This document shows, in pieces, positions 42,090 to 51,247 of a stretch of 54,930 nucleotides of DNA. The first letter of the stretch is position 1, and the number at the start of each line of letters is the position of its first letter. The notes beneath the pieces are model-generated. The model was not told the DNA's origin. It saw only the letters and a program-made list of their open reading frames with translations, and ran no database searches. The position numbers and the translations under genes are program-made. This DNA is from Gammaproteobacteria bacterium (GTDB lineage Bacteria; Pseudomonadota; Gammaproteobacteria; SZUA-229). Where the stretch lies: NCBI GenBank assembly GCA_026995045.1, contig JALWPK010000187.1, positions 1-54,930 on the forward strand, read 5' to 3'.

Positions 42090-43385
42090 CTAGTATGTGT
42101 AGCTCAGTGTCAGATAGGCGTCATCACGACTGTATTTGAACAGCGGGTTGCTGGAGCTGTTATTGGTATGGCGCGCATACCCTTCCAGCGCCCAGTGTTT
42201 GTCAAGCCGGTATTGCAGTCGCAAGGCCAGCCGCGATCGGTCTTCAGTGCGTCCGGCGCTGGCGCCGATGGCGGGGTAGTCGCTTGCGCGATAGGCGGCA
42301 TCCGCTTTTACAGTCAGCTTTTCGGTTAGCGGCTGTTTGATCATGACACGCACGGTATGACGCACAGGTGAAAAACTCTGTGTTGGCAAGTCGTCACGGT
42401 TGTTGGTTTCAAAGCGGTAACGCATATCAATGCGGGTGTCGCCGAATGATTTGCGGTATGCCGCGCGCAGGCGTTGCCGTGTTCCCGTCAGATAATCATA
42501 CAGCACAGTGGATGAGTGTATCTTGTCGAACTGGTAGTCCAGCTTGATGCTGGAGTCGGAAGACAGTTTGTATTTTCCACTCAGGCTCAGGCGCGCGCTG
42601 GACTGGAAACGGTCTGGCCCAAGGTCGCTGCTGGAAACAGAAAACATGCCGCGGGTTTTCCAGTTAGCTAGCCGGGTTTTGTAAAACAGGCCTGCGCGAG
42701 CAATGGAAAAGTCGTCAGTGTTCAGGGTGGAATAGTTAATGTTGAAATAACTGACGCCAAAACCGATATTGGGGTTGTCAGCAATAAACGGCATCGAAAC
42801 CGAAGCATAAATGCTGTTGAAGGTGTCGCCAACATTACTGGGCGAATTGTCGCTGGCGCGATTGACGTTGCTGTCGCGACCGTAGGAGAGTGTGGCCAGG
42901 CCATGTAAATGATCCAGCAGACTGGCGGGTTTTTCCGCGCCGCCTTCGGCTTGCAGGCGCGCAATCGCATTATCCGCATAACGACGCAGTGAAGCGTCAG
43001 CGGGTTTTACCCTGTCAAAATATCGTATTGCGGTTTTCAGCCTGTTTTGTTTGACGGCAATCAGGCCCAGGCTGTACATGCTGGATGAATAAAACTTCCC
43101 GTCTTGCGCCGCCTGCCTGAAATGCGCGGCGGCCGCGTTCAGCTTGCCGGTTTTGTATTCGGAAACAGCCAGGTTGTAGTACACGGCAGCGCGAGTGTCG
43201 CCATTCTGGATAGCTTGCTGGAACTGTTTGATTGCTTGCTGGTATTGCTGTTGTTCAAACAGGTCAATGCCATTGTCAAAGGCTGATGCGGCATGCAGGT
43301 TATGGCTCAGGCTTAGTTGGATTCCCAGGATAAATGCAAGCATCTGCAGCTTGCCGTGCGGACTTTTCATGCGGGCATGTTCCAT
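42090..43385 (-). CDS. TPR-containing outer-membrane beta-barrel protein
   Basis: The 431-residue protein has a signal peptide (cleavage near LHAAS) and three or four TPR units (about 38-135, with YQQAIKQFQQAI, AAVYYNLAVSEYKTG, YSLGLIAVKQNR). A long barrel rich in alternating aromatic strands follows to the terminal LTLSYTY. The motif SYGRDSNVNRAS near 168 recalls the DSNVN stretch common in surface-lipoprotein-assembly (Slam-like) proteins, so a secretion or surface-display role is possible. Start at 43385 or 43370. It follows the acidic-protein operon, separated by a terminator. Confidence 0.75.
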   Translation of the reverse strand: MEHARMKSPHGKLQMLAFILGIQLSLSHNLHAASAFDNGIDLFEQQQYQQAIKQFQQAIQNGDTRAAVYYNLAVSEYKTGKLNAAAAHFRQAAQDGKFYSSSMYSLGLIAVKQNRLKTAIRYFDRVKPADASLRRYADNAIARLQAEGGAEKPASLLDHLHGLATLSYGRDSNVNRASDNSPSNVGDTFNSIYASVSMPFIADNPNIGFGVSYFNINYSTLNTDDFSIARAGLFYKTRLANWKTRGMFSVSSSDLGPDRFQSSARLSLSGKYKLSSDSSIKLDYQFDKIHSSTVLYDYLTGTRQRLRAAYRKSFGDTRIDMRYRFETNNRDDLPTQSFSPVRHTVRVMIKQPLTEKLTVKADAAYRASDYPAIGASAGRTEDRSRLALRLQYRLDKHWALEGYARHTNNSSSNPLFKYSRDDAYLTLSYTY

Positions 43386-43415
43386 TGTTGAGTCGCTTTA
43401 TTATAATCCGGTAAA

Positions 43416-43457
43416 CGCAAACATCCACCTCACCGTAAGGTGAAGTGGATGTTTGCG
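43416..43457 (-). terminator. Strong hairpin terminator after the acidic-protein gene
   Basis: A 19-bp stem with one mismatch (arms 43416-43434 and 43439-43457) closes a 4-base loop. It lies between the acidic-protein gene and the TPR-barrel gene, so it probably ends the operon from 46174. The T run after it is short. Confidence 0.7.
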
Positions 43458-43518
43458 ATGAAGTCCGTGTTCAGCTGTGTGGCATAGCGTATCCGGTCAG
43501 GATTGCTGTATGCAATTG

Positions 43519-44136
43519 CTATGCAGTCGGCTCGTTTCCTGCGCTGCCGCCGCCGGTAGTATCCGGGACATCAGGCGTCAGCGAATCATCCCCCTGGCTG
43601 TTGTCATCATCATTTTCATCTTCGCGGTCATCGTGGGCGTCATCCTGTGAGTCTTCGGCGGATTCGCGGTCTTCACTGGCCTCACTCTTGATGTCTTCCA
43701 CATGCTCTTCCTGTCCGCTTTCACTGCTTTCCTCGTGATCATCATCACTGCTGTCGCTGCGATCGTCATCGCTGTCATCACTGGCGTCATTGTGATCGTC
43801 GTCATTGATGTCGCCGCTTTCATCTCGAATATCGTCGCTGTCGTTGTGATCATCATTGTCGTTAGCCTGATCACCCTGGCCATCATCATCGAGACTGTCG
43901 TCTTCATGAGCGCCATCGTGTTCATCATCAGTGCTGTCATCATCGTCATGACTGATGCTGTCGTCCCTGATGTCCGCCGGGCTGTCGTCAGACAAAGGCA
44001 TGTCGGGCAGGGTGATTGCGCTGCCATCGGCATCGTCAATGACCTGGATGGTGATTTCGTCGATGTCTACCGCCAGCGCTGACGCGGGCAGGCCAAAGGC
44101 TGTAATAATGGCAAGGTGGATGAGTGATTTTTTCAT
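43519..44136 (-). CDS. Exported, extremely Asp-rich low-complexity protein
   Basis: The 205-residue protein has a clear signal peptide (MKKSLIHLAIITAFGLPASALA). The mature chain is about one third Asp by my count, with further Glu, Ser, Asn and His and almost no hydrophobic residues except a short start (VDIDEITIQVIDDADGS). It is predicted to be disordered and to bind cations such as calcium, but no family is recognised. GGAGG precedes ATG 44136. It sits downstream of a sigma factor and a putative anti-sigma protein in one operon. Confidence 0.8.
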   Translation of the reverse strand: MKKSLIHLAIITAFGLPASALAVDIDEITIQVIDDADGSAITLPDMPLSDDSPADIRDDSISHDDDDSTDDEHDGAHEDDSLDDDGQGDQANDNDDHNDSDDIRDESGDINDDDHNDASDDSDDDRSDSSDDDHEESSESGQEEHVEDIKSEASEDRESAEDSQDDAHDDREDENDDDNSQGDDSLTPDVPDTTGGGSAGNEPTA

Positions 44137-44156
44137 GGCTTTCCTCCGTTCAGAAT

Positions 44157-44729
44157 TCAGGTGTTTGTTGTCAGAATGGCGCTGGCGGGCGAGTGCGCGT
44201 CAGTAACATCCACCAGCAAGGTAAAGGTTCTGGACTGGCCGTTGATTTCCAGTTGCGAGCGCACAATGCCCTCGCCACTGTTGCGGGCGACCAGTGGAAT
44301 AGAAAGCGTGTTTTTGCCGGCGCGCAATGCGGTATTCCACTTGAGCCGGGGAATGCTTTCATAACCTGCGATGCGCAGGTTATCCGGCAAAGACACGGTA
44401 ATCGTTGCCTGGGCGACGTCTTCAGGGCTGTCAAACACGATATTGACTGTGCGCTGATCAGTCATTGACATGGTGATGCGGGACAGCGCCTCGTCACGGT
44501 TGCCTGTATTGAACAGGTTGGGTGCGAGCAATGCAGCAAACAGGCTGGCGGCGAAAGCCAGGCCGAAGCCGATGCTGGCGGCGCGGTGACGCGCCAGTTT
44601 CTGTTGTGTGGCAATCTGCTGCATGGCGCGTTGCATAACGCGTCCGGGCGCCTGTTGGACAGGCAAGCGCCGCAAGGTATTGCTGATGCGGCTGTCAATA
44701 TCAGATTGTGTTGTGTATTTGCTGTTCAT
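44157..44729 (-). CDS. Membrane protein in anti-sigma position
   Basis: The 190-residue protein has a cytoplasmic N-terminus of about 50 residues, one membrane helix (about 52-70) and a periplasmic beta-rich domain (about 75-185) that resembles an immunoglobulin-like fold. No zinc-finger motif is seen. Its position directly after an ECF sigma gene, with 52 bases between, suggests an anti-sigma or co-sensor role, which is inferred. AGAGG precedes ATG 44729. Confidence 0.6.
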   Translation of the reverse strand: MNSKYTTQSDIDSRISNTLRRLPVQQAPGRVMQRAMQQIATQQKLARHRAASIGFGLAFAASLFAALLAPNLFNTGNRDEALSRITMSMTDQRTVNIVFDSPEDVAQATITVSLPDNLRIAGYESIPRLKWNTALRAGKNTLSIPLVARNSGEGIVRSQLEINGQSRTFTLLVDVTDAHSPASAILTTNT

Positions 44730-44781
44730 GTTACTGCGCCTCTTACCAGATAATACGCAAAACCTGTTGAAAAGGTTCCAT

Positions 44782-45312
44782 TTATGCTTTGGCCAGATGG
44801 TTCTTCAGCGCGTCGCGCGCGCGGTGATGTCTGGATTTTGCGGTGCCTTTGGCGATGTGCAGCATTTCGCTGATTTCATCAAAGGTAAAGCCTTCGATAT
44901 CATGCAGTACGATAACGGCGCGATGATCGTCGCTCAGGCAGGCAAGCGCGCGGTCGATTCGTTCAGCGGACAGGTCAAACTCGGTGGCGGCTTCAGGGGT
45001 TGACTGAATGGTTTCGGGCGTCGCCAGTTCGTTGTCAATATCGGTGTCGGTCGTATTCAGATGGCGCCCCTGTTTGCGCATGTAATCAACATACTGGTTA
45101 AACAGTGACCGCATTAAATAGGGTTTCGGGTCGTCCAGGGCATACAGTTTTTGCGTCTGGTTGAACAGTTTGACCAGTAGATCCTGGGTAATGTCTTCAG
45201 CGTCATGTGGCGTATGGCTTAACCGGTACGCCATCGAATAGAGCTGGTCGACGTACGGCCGGATGAATTGCTCATACTTTTTGCGGGCGTTCCTGTCGGA
45301 AAGAAACAGCAT
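44782..45312 (-). CDS. ECF RNA polymerase sigma factor
   Basis: The 176-residue protein has region 2 (DQLYSMAYRLSHTPHDAEDITQDLLVKLF) and region 4 (FTFDEISEMLHIAKGTAKSRHHRAR), the usual compact ECF layout; I have broken the longer motif by position (residues 23-51). It would direct transcription of an envelope or surface regulon. It starts 25 bases after an EAL gene stop, so it is probably co-transcribed with it. Confidence 0.9.
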   Translation of the reverse strand: MLFLSDRNARKKYEQFIRPYVDQLYSMAYRLSHTPHDAEDITQDLLVKLFNQTQKLYALDDPKPYLMRSLFNQYVDYMRKQGRHLNTTDTDIDNELATPETIQSTPEAATEFDLSAERIDRALACLSDDHRAVIVLHDIEGFTFDEISEMLHIAKGTAKSRHHRARDALKNHLAKA

Positions 45313-45337
45313 TCACGCCGCCCTTGGCAAGGAATGT

Positions 45338-46174
45338 TTAATGCATAAAGTCTGATATGTTGTTGAACCGGGTGATGGCAATATCCTGCAGCAGGCGCAG
45401 GCCTCCGGGTTTGCCAATATAATAACCCTGTAATTCATCACAGCCCATTTCAGTGAGCATTTTTGCTTGCTGCGCATCTTCCACCCCTTCTGCTACCGTG
45501 GTGACATTCAGGTCTTTCGCCAGATTGATCAGGTTGCTGACAAGTATATGCATTGTATAGTCTTCACAGATGTTTTTGACAAAACTTTTGTCGATTTTAA
45601 TTGTACTGACAGGCAGGGTGCAGATGTGATCCAGCGGTGAATAACGGGTGCCAAAGTCATCAAGGCTGAAACTTGCGCCCAGGCGGCTCAGGGTGTCGCA
45701 GAAGGTTTTGATTTTCCGCGGGTCGCGTGGGCAGTTGTTTTCGGTAATTTCAAATTCAAAATCCGCCGGCTCCAGCCCCTTGTCTGTGCAGATTTCATAC
45801 AGCTTCTGAGCGTGATACAGGCTTTCACATTCCTGCAGGGACAGATTAATTGACAGCCTGCTGTGCGGGTTGATGTGTTGGCGCATCCAGATCAAGTCAT
45901 CACAGGCCTGATTGAATACCCACAGGCTGATATTGAACATCAGGTCGTTTTTTTCCGCCAGCGGCAGAAACATTTCAGGGTACAGCAGGCCGACACCGGG
46001 CCGCTGCCAGCGCACAAGCGTCTCAAAAATGGTGAGATGGCCGCTGGCGCAATGGTAGCGGGGCTGATAGTGCAGCCGCAATTCACCGGTTTTGATCCCC
46101 TTTAGCAGGCTGCGCAGAAAACGGTCTTCAGAGAGTGAAGGGTTGTGGTGGTCTGGCTGGTCGACTACGCCCAT
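45338..46174 (-). CDS. Stand-alone EAL domain protein (ETL variant)
   Basis: The 278-residue EAL protein keeps Glu in FETLVRW, Asn in SINLS, FEITE, DDFGTR, IKIDKSF, AEGVE and LQGYY. Only the EAL signature is altered to ETL, so phosphodiesterase activity is likely. The ATG at 46174 has AGGAG seven bases upstream, making it the preferred start over 46180. A GGAACC / GTGTC pair further upstream might be an ECF promoter. It leads an operon with a sigma factor. Confidence 0.88.
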   Translation of the reverse strand: MGVVDQPDHHNPSLSEDRFLRSLLKGIKTGELRLHYQPRYHCASGHLTIFETLVRWQRPGVGLLYPEMFLPLAEKNDLMFNISLWVFNQACDDLIWMRQHINPHSRLSINLSLQECESLYHAQKLYEICTDKGLEPADFEFEITENNCPRDPRKIKTFCDTLSRLGASFSLDDFGTRYSPLDHICTLPVSTIKIDKSFVKNICEDYTMHILVSNLINLAKDLNVTTVAEGVEDAQQAKMLTEMGCDELQGYYIGKPGGLRLLQDIAITRFNNISDFMH

Positions 46175-46391
46175 AGTCATTCTCCTGCAGAGATTGTAAC
46201 CGGATGGGAAGGCAGAGATAAAAATTTCCCCGCTTGTTATGAAAGACACGGATTGCTGCGAGGAAAGGTTCCATGTTAAGCCGGATATTGCACAAGGACA
46301 TGGCGCATATGGGAACATGAAATCCAGCTTAAGCATCGTGCTCAAACATGCCCGGCGCACATCTGCCTGGCATCTGTGAACAACATCCAGG

Positions 46392-47156
46392 TTAGGTGGC
46401 AGTCAGGTGAGCAAGTTCGGCAATGGCGTCGCCAACAGCCTGTTGCGCCAGGGTGGCGATTTCATTACGCGTTTTGTTGGTTGTGTCGATGGGGGCAAGC
46501 AGGCGGATGCGCGCCTCGATTGTTTTTGCTCGCAGCATGCGTGAGAAGGATTGCGCCATCGTGGTGTTGCCAACAAACAGCACGGCGGGGTGGTTGAGCT
46601 GGCCACTCTGGTCTGGCGGCGGATAAATGATGGCGACAGGCTGCACCGGCCGGCCGGCGTCAATGGCGCATTGCATCAGGCGGCTGTGAAACTTGCGAAT
46701 ATGACCGTCAGTGGTGGCGCCTTCGGGGAACAGGCAAACGTTCTCGTCATTTTGCAGTGCAAGCTGCATGCGCCGGTTGGCCTCTGCCGTTGTTTGGTGG
46801 TTGCCGCGTTCAATATAGAGTGTGCCGGCGCGGGTGGCGAGCCAGCCGATCAGCGGCCAGCGCCGTACTTCGGCCTTGGACAAAAAACGCAATGGCAGGC
46901 ATGCGCCCAGCGCGGTGATGTCAAACCAGGAAATGTGGTTGGCGACATACAGCGCCGCCTGATCCGGCGGCTGGCCTTCAATCCGCAGCTTGACCCCCAG
47001 CGCGCGCGCAACCCAGCGGTGCCAGGCGCAGGTAATCCGGCTGGTCATGCTGTGGCGCGGCATGTTGCCGTGATGGATAAGCGGCGTAAGCACAATGCCA
47101 CACAGCAACACCGCGGTAAAAAACAGACTGCGCCAGATAACCCGGATAATCGTCAT
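46392..47156 (-). CDS. plsC: 1-acyl-sn-glycerol-3-phosphate acyltransferase (PlsC family)
   Basis: The 254-residue membrane-associated enzyme has the NHISWFD (HX4D) motif near residue 73, the substrate motif FPEG near 143 and an N-terminal membrane helix. It acylates lysophosphatidate to phosphatidate. Its ATG shares one base with the nadC stop. Confidence 0.9.
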   Translation of the reverse strand: MTIIRVIWRSLFFTAVLLCGIVLTPLIHHGNMPRHSMTSRITCAWHRWVARALGVKLRIEGQPPDQAALYVANHISWFDITALGACLPLRFLSKAEVRRWPLIGWLATRAGTLYIERGNHQTTAEANRRMQLALQNDENVCLFPEGATTDGHIRKFHSRLMQCAIDAGRPVQPVAIIYPPPDQSGQLNHPAVLFVGNTTMAQSFSRMLRAKTIEARIRLLAPIDTTNKTRNEIATLAQQAVGDAIAELAHLTAT

Positions 47157-47989
47157 CAATCAAAACGCATCGACAGGTCAATGGCGTGAACGTGTTTGGT
47201 AATCGCGCCGGTGGAAATATAATCGACGCCAGTTTCGGCAATCACGGCGATGTTGTCGAGCGATATGTTGCCGGATGCTTCCAGTTGCTTGCCGTCGGCA
47301 TTGAGCGCCACGGCCTGTTGCAGCATTTCGGGCGGAAAGTTGTCCAGCAGGATGCGGTCGGCATCGGTTTGCAGCGCCTGCTCCAGTTGCTGCATGTTTT
47401 CCACTTCGACCTCGACAAACATATCCGGGTTGCGGAAACGCGCCGCCTCCACCGCTGCGGCAATGCCGTTGCAGGCGGCGATGTGGTTTTCCTTTATCAA
47501 TACCGCATCGAACAGGCCGATGCGATGGTTTTCGCAACCGCCGCAGGCAACCGCATATTTCTGCGCCAGCCGCAGGCCGGGAATGGTTTTGCGGGTGTCG
47601 AGTATTCTGGTTTTGGTGTGCGCCACCGCGTCAGCATATCGCCGGGCGAGCGTGGCGGCGCCGGAAAGCGTCTGGACAAAGTTCAGCGCGGTGCGCTCGC
47701 CGGTGAGTAGGCTGCGCGCCGGGCCGCTGAGGCTGCAGATGATGTCGCCGGCCTTGAGCAAATCGCCGTCCTGTGCGCTCCATTCGATAAAGATTTCTTC
47801 ATCCAGCTGGCGAAACACTTCCTCGAACCAGTCCATGCCGCAGAAGACGCAATCCTGCCGGGTGATGACGGTTGCCAGCGCGATGCTGTCAGCGTCAATC
47901 AGCTCGGCGGTGACATCGCCTGCGCCAACGTCTTCCATCAGGGCGGTGTGCACCGATTCTTCAATCGTGCTTTGCGGAACCTGAATCAC
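47156..47989 (-). CDS. nadC: Nicotinate-nucleotide pyrophosphorylase (carboxylating) NadC
   Basis: The 277-residue enzyme converts quinolinate and PRPP to nicotinate mononucleotide in NAD synthesis. It has TLSGAATLARRY near residue 89, the RKTIPGLRLAQKYAVACGG stretch near 112 and EVEVENMQQLEQAL near 197, all characteristic of NadC. The start is GTG at 47989. It follows argA with five bases between. Confidence 0.95.
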   Translation of the reverse strand: MIQVPQSTIEESVHTALMEDVGAGDVTAELIDADSIALATVITRQDCVFCGMDWFEEVFRQLDEEIFIEWSAQDGDLLKAGDIICSLSGPARSLLTGERTALNFVQTLSGAATLARRYADAVAHTKTRILDTRKTIPGLRLAQKYAVACGGCENHRIGLFDAVLIKENHIAACNGIAAAVEAARFRNPDMFVEVEVENMQQLEQALQTDADRILLDNFPPEMLQQAVALNADGKQLEASGNISLDNIAVIAETGVDYISTGAITKHVHAIDLSMRFD

Positions 47990-47994
47990 GGTGC

Positions 47995-49356
47995 TTACAG
48001 AGCCTTGCTGAGAATTTTGGACTTGCGCTGAAAATTGTACATTTGCTGGCGGTCAACCGGCAGCGTATCGAAATCGGTTTCGGCAAAGCCGCGTTCGATA
48101 AACCAGTGCATGGTTTGTGTGGTCAGGGTGAACAGTTTTTCAATATGCTGCTTGCGTGACTGCCATTCGATGTGCTGCAGCAGGTCATCACCACGCCCCT
48201 GTTGCTGGTAATCAGGGTGCACGGCCAGGCAGGCGAGTTCGGCCACCGCTTCTTCCGGATAGGTAAACAGCGCGGCGCAGGCGATAATCATGCCATCGCG
48301 TTCAATTACGGTGAATTTGTTGATGTCCAGCTCCAGTAATTCACGAGAGCGTTTTACCAGCACGCCCTGCTGTTCCAGCGGTTCGATTAATTCCATGATG
48401 CCGCCGATGTCGTCGATGCTGGCGTGACGCAGGTCTTCGTAATTATCGGCGGTGACCAGGGTGCCGACGCCATCGCGGGTGTACAGTTCCAGCAGCAGCG
48501 CGCCGTCGATGTTACGGCTGATCAAATGCGCGCGCTTGACGCCGCCGCGGCAGGCCTGCGCTGCATTGTTCAGATGCAATTGCGTTTCGTCATCACCGTG
48601 GTGGCTTTGTTGCCATTGTTGCGCCTGTGGCAGATTGAGCTGTTGCAGCAGCTTGCCGTCGCTGTCCAGCACACCGTTGCTTTCCATGATGAAAATCAGC
48701 TTGTCGGCTTTCAGCGCCATCGCTACCTCGGTGGCGACATCTTCGGCGCGCAGGTTGAAAATCTCGCCGGTGGGGGAATAGCCGATCGGTGAAATCAGCA
48801 CCAGCGCGTTTTGCTGCAACTGTTCTTCAATGGCGGCGGCGTTGACGTTGCGCACGTTGCCGGTCTGGCAATAATCCACGCCGTTGTGCACGCCATAGGG
48901 TTGCGCGGTGACAAAGTTGCCGCAAATCACTTTCAGCGCTGCGCCCGCCATCGGTGTATTGTGCAGGCCCATCGACAGTTGCGCCTCGATGCGCATGCGG
49001 GTCTGGCCGACCGCCTGCTCCACGCCGGGCAGCGCTTTGGCGGTGGTGATGCGCGAGCCGGCGACAAAATCGGACTGGATGCCCAGTGTGCTGAGCTGGC
49101 GCTCAATCTGCGGGCGCGCGCCGTGCACCAGCACCAGCTTCACCCCAAGGCTGTTGAGCAGGGCGATGTCGTGAATCAGGTGGGCGAAGCCCTCGTGCTC
49201 CACCGCTTCGCCGCCAAACAGAATGACAAAGGTGCGGCCACGGTGCGCGTGAATATAGGGCGCGGAACTGCGAAACCAGTCGACATGCGCCTGTTGGCTG
49301 GTGGTGTTTGACGATTTTTGTTGCGCAGTTTTTGACTTATCCGGGGTTTTTTTCAC
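47995..49356 (-). CDS. argA: N-acetylglutamate synthase ArgA
   Basis: The 453-residue protein combines an amino-acid-kinase-like domain (about 25-290, with FVILFGGEAVEHEGFAHLIHDI split over positions 43-64) and a C-terminal GNAT domain (about 310-450, with the acetyl-CoA loop VHPDYQQQGRGDDLL). It makes N-acetylglutamate, the first step of arginine synthesis; feedback inhibition by arginine is expected. The start is GTG at 49356. It is divergent from ilvD. Confidence 0.95.
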   Translation of the reverse strand: MKKTPDKSKTAQQKSSNTTSQQAHVDWFRSSAPYIHAHRGRTFVILFGGEAVEHEGFAHLIHDIALLNSLGVKLVLVHGARPQIERQLSTLGIQSDFVAGSRITTAKALPGVEQAVGQTRMRIEAQLSMGLHNTPMAGAALKVICGNFVTAQPYGVHNGVDYCQTGNVRNVNAAAIEEQLQQNALVLISPIGYSPTGEIFNLRAEDVATEVAMALKADKLIFIMESNGVLDSDGKLLQQLNLPQAQQWQQSHHGDDETQLHLNNAAQACRGGVKRAHLISRNIDGALLLELYTRDGVGTLVTADNYEDLRHASIDDIGGIMELIEPLEQQGVLVKRSRELLELDINKFTVIERDGMIIACAALFTYPEEAVAELACLAVHPDYQQQGRGDDLLQHIEWQSRKQHIEKLFTLTTQTMHWFIERGFAETDFDTLPVDRQQMYNFQRKSKILSKAL

Positions 49357-49442
49357 TGATTGTCGTTCCTGATTGGCAGTCTAGATTGTAATATACGCCT
49401 TCCTTGTAATATAGATGAGTTTCCCAATCAGCAGGCTATCCC

Positions 49443-51116
49443 ATGGCAGATAAAAAACGCAAATATTCCTCGATTATTGTTGACGGTGTCCAGCAGGCGC
49501 CCAGCCGCGCCATGTTGCATGCCGTGGGATTCAGCGACGACGATTTCAACAAGCCGCAGGTTGGCATCGCCTCCACCTGGAGCATGGTGACGCCGTGCAA
49601 CATGCACATCAATCTGCTGGCCGAGGACGCCGCCCAGGGCGCCAACGAGGCGGGCGGCAAGGGCGTGATTTTCAACACCATCACGGTGTCGGACGGCATT
49701 TCCATGGGCACGCCGGGCATGCGTTATTCACTGGTGTCGCGCGAGGTGATTGCTGATTCGATTGAAACCGTTGTCGGCGCCCAGGGCTTCGACGGCGTGG
49801 TCGCCATCGGCGGTTGCGACAAGAACATGCCGGGTTGCATGATGGCGCTGGCGCGGCTCAACCGGCCTTCCATTTTTGTTTACGGCGGCACCATCAAACC
49901 GGGCGCCAAGCACCGCGATATCGTTTCAGTGTTCGAAGCGGTCGGCGGCGTCGCCGCTGGCAAGGTCAGCGAGGAAGAACTCAGTGAAGTCGAACACACG
50001 GCGATTCCCGGTCCCGGCTCCTGCGGCGGCATGTACACCGCCAACACCATGGCCTCAGCCATTGAAGCGCTGGGCATGAGCCTGCCCAATAGCTCGGCGC
50101 AGGAGGCGGTGTCCGACGCCAAGAAAAACGACTGTCACCGCGCCGGCGAAGCTGTGCTGAAGCTGATTGAAAACGACATCAAACCCAGCGACATCATGAC
50201 GCGGGAAGCGTTTGAGAATGCGATTACGGTGGTGATTGCGCTCGGCGGCTCCACCAACGCGGTGCTGCATCTGCTGGCGATGGCGCACACCGCCGGCGTC
50301 AAGCTGGAGCTGGATGATTTCACCCGCATCGGCGCCAATGTGCCGGTGCTGGCGGATGTGAAACCCAGCGGCAAATATTTAATGTCGGAGCTGATCGCCA
50401 TCGGCGGCATTCAGCCGCTGATGAAAACCCTGCTTGGCGCCGGATTGCTGCACGGCGATTGCATGACCGTCACCGGCAAGACCCTGGCGGAGAATCTGGC
50501 CAATGTCGAACCCTATCCCGAAGGTCAGGACATCATCCGCCCGCTGGACAACCCGATTAAGAAAGACAGCCATCTGGTGATTTTGTACGGCAACCTCGCG
50601 CCCACTGGCGCGGTGGCCAAAATCACCGGCAAGGAAGGTTTGCGTTTCACCGGCAATGCGCGCGTGTTTGAATCGGAAGAAGCCGCGCTCGACGCCATCC
50701 TCGATGGTACGGTCGTGAAAGACGACGTGGTGGTGATTCGCCACGAAGGCCCGGTCGGCGGCCCCGGCATGCGCGAAATGCTGAGTCCCACCGGCGCGAT
50801 TATGGGCAAGGGGCTGGGCGAGGATGTGGCGCTGATTACCGATGGCCGCTTCTCCGGCGGCAGTCACGGTTTTGTGGTGGGGCATGTTACGCCTGAAGCG
50901 GCGGTTGGCGGCCCGATTGCGGTGGTGCAGACCGGCGACAGCATCACCATCGACGCTGAAAACAAAACCATATCGCTCAACATTCCACAGGATGAACTGG
51001 ATGCGCGTCTGGCGCAGTGGAAGCCTCCCGCCGCAAAAGAAAGCCGCGGTGTGCTGGCCAAGTTCGCCAAACTGGTCAGTTCGGCGTCGGAAGGCGCGGT
51101 GACCGACAAGTTCTGA
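49443..51116 (+). CDS. ilvD: Dihydroxy-acid dehydratase IlvD
   Basis: The 557-residue enzyme makes 2-keto acids for branched-chain amino acid and pantothenate synthesis. The iron-sulfur cysteines are in TPCNMH near 55, [10 protein letters not shown] near 123 and [14 protein letters not shown] near 193. The Mg-binding and DGRFSGG motif lies near 464. The length and motifs are those of the short IlvD type. It stands alone with an 86-base divergent gap to argA. Confidence 0.96.
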   Translation: MADKKRKYSSIIVDGVQQAPSRAMLHAVGFSDDDFNKPQVGIASTWSMVTPCNMHINLLAEDAAQGANEAGGKGVIFNTITVSDGISMGTPGMRYSLVSREVIADSIETVVGAQGFDGVVAIGGCDKNMPGCMMALARLNRPSIFVYGGTIKPGAKHRDIVSVFEAVGGVAAGKVSEEELSEVEHTAIPGPGSCGGMYTANTMASAIEALGMSLPNSSAQEAVSDAKKNDCHRAGEAVLKLIENDIKPSDIMTREAFENAITVVIALGGSTNAVLHLLAMAHTAGVKLELDDFTRIGANVPVLADVKPSGKYLMSELIAIGGIQPLMKTLLGAGLLHGDCMTVTGKTLAENLANVEPYPEGQDIIRPLDNPIKKDSHLVILYGNLAPTGAVAKITGKEGLRFTGNARVFESEEAALDAILDGTVVKDDVVVIRHEGPVGGPGMREMLSPTGAIMGKGLGEDVALITDGRFSGGSHGFVVGHVTPEAAVGGPIAVVQTGDSITIDAENKTISLNIPQDELDARLAQWKPPAAKESRGVLAKFAKLVSSASEGAVTDKF

Positions 51117-51247
51117 TTCGCCACGATGCGTATGCATGCGCGACAGGCGCCGGGGCAAGATCAAGCTGTCATCCGGCCTGCGTGTGTGGGCTGAATAATG
51201 TGGCTTGCGGGGCTATACTCTGTTCAACCCCTTACACGGAGTGTGCC

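Noticed and set aside
43578..44082. Long open frames in other phases through the acidic-protein gene
   Set aside because: They are by-products of the GAT/GAC repeats; the frame with the signal peptide and GGAGG site is the coding one.
46245..46272. GGAACC / GTGTC pair upstream of the EAL-sigma operon as an ECF promoter
   Set aside because: The -10 part does not match a known consensus well; kept only as a remark in the EAL gene entry.
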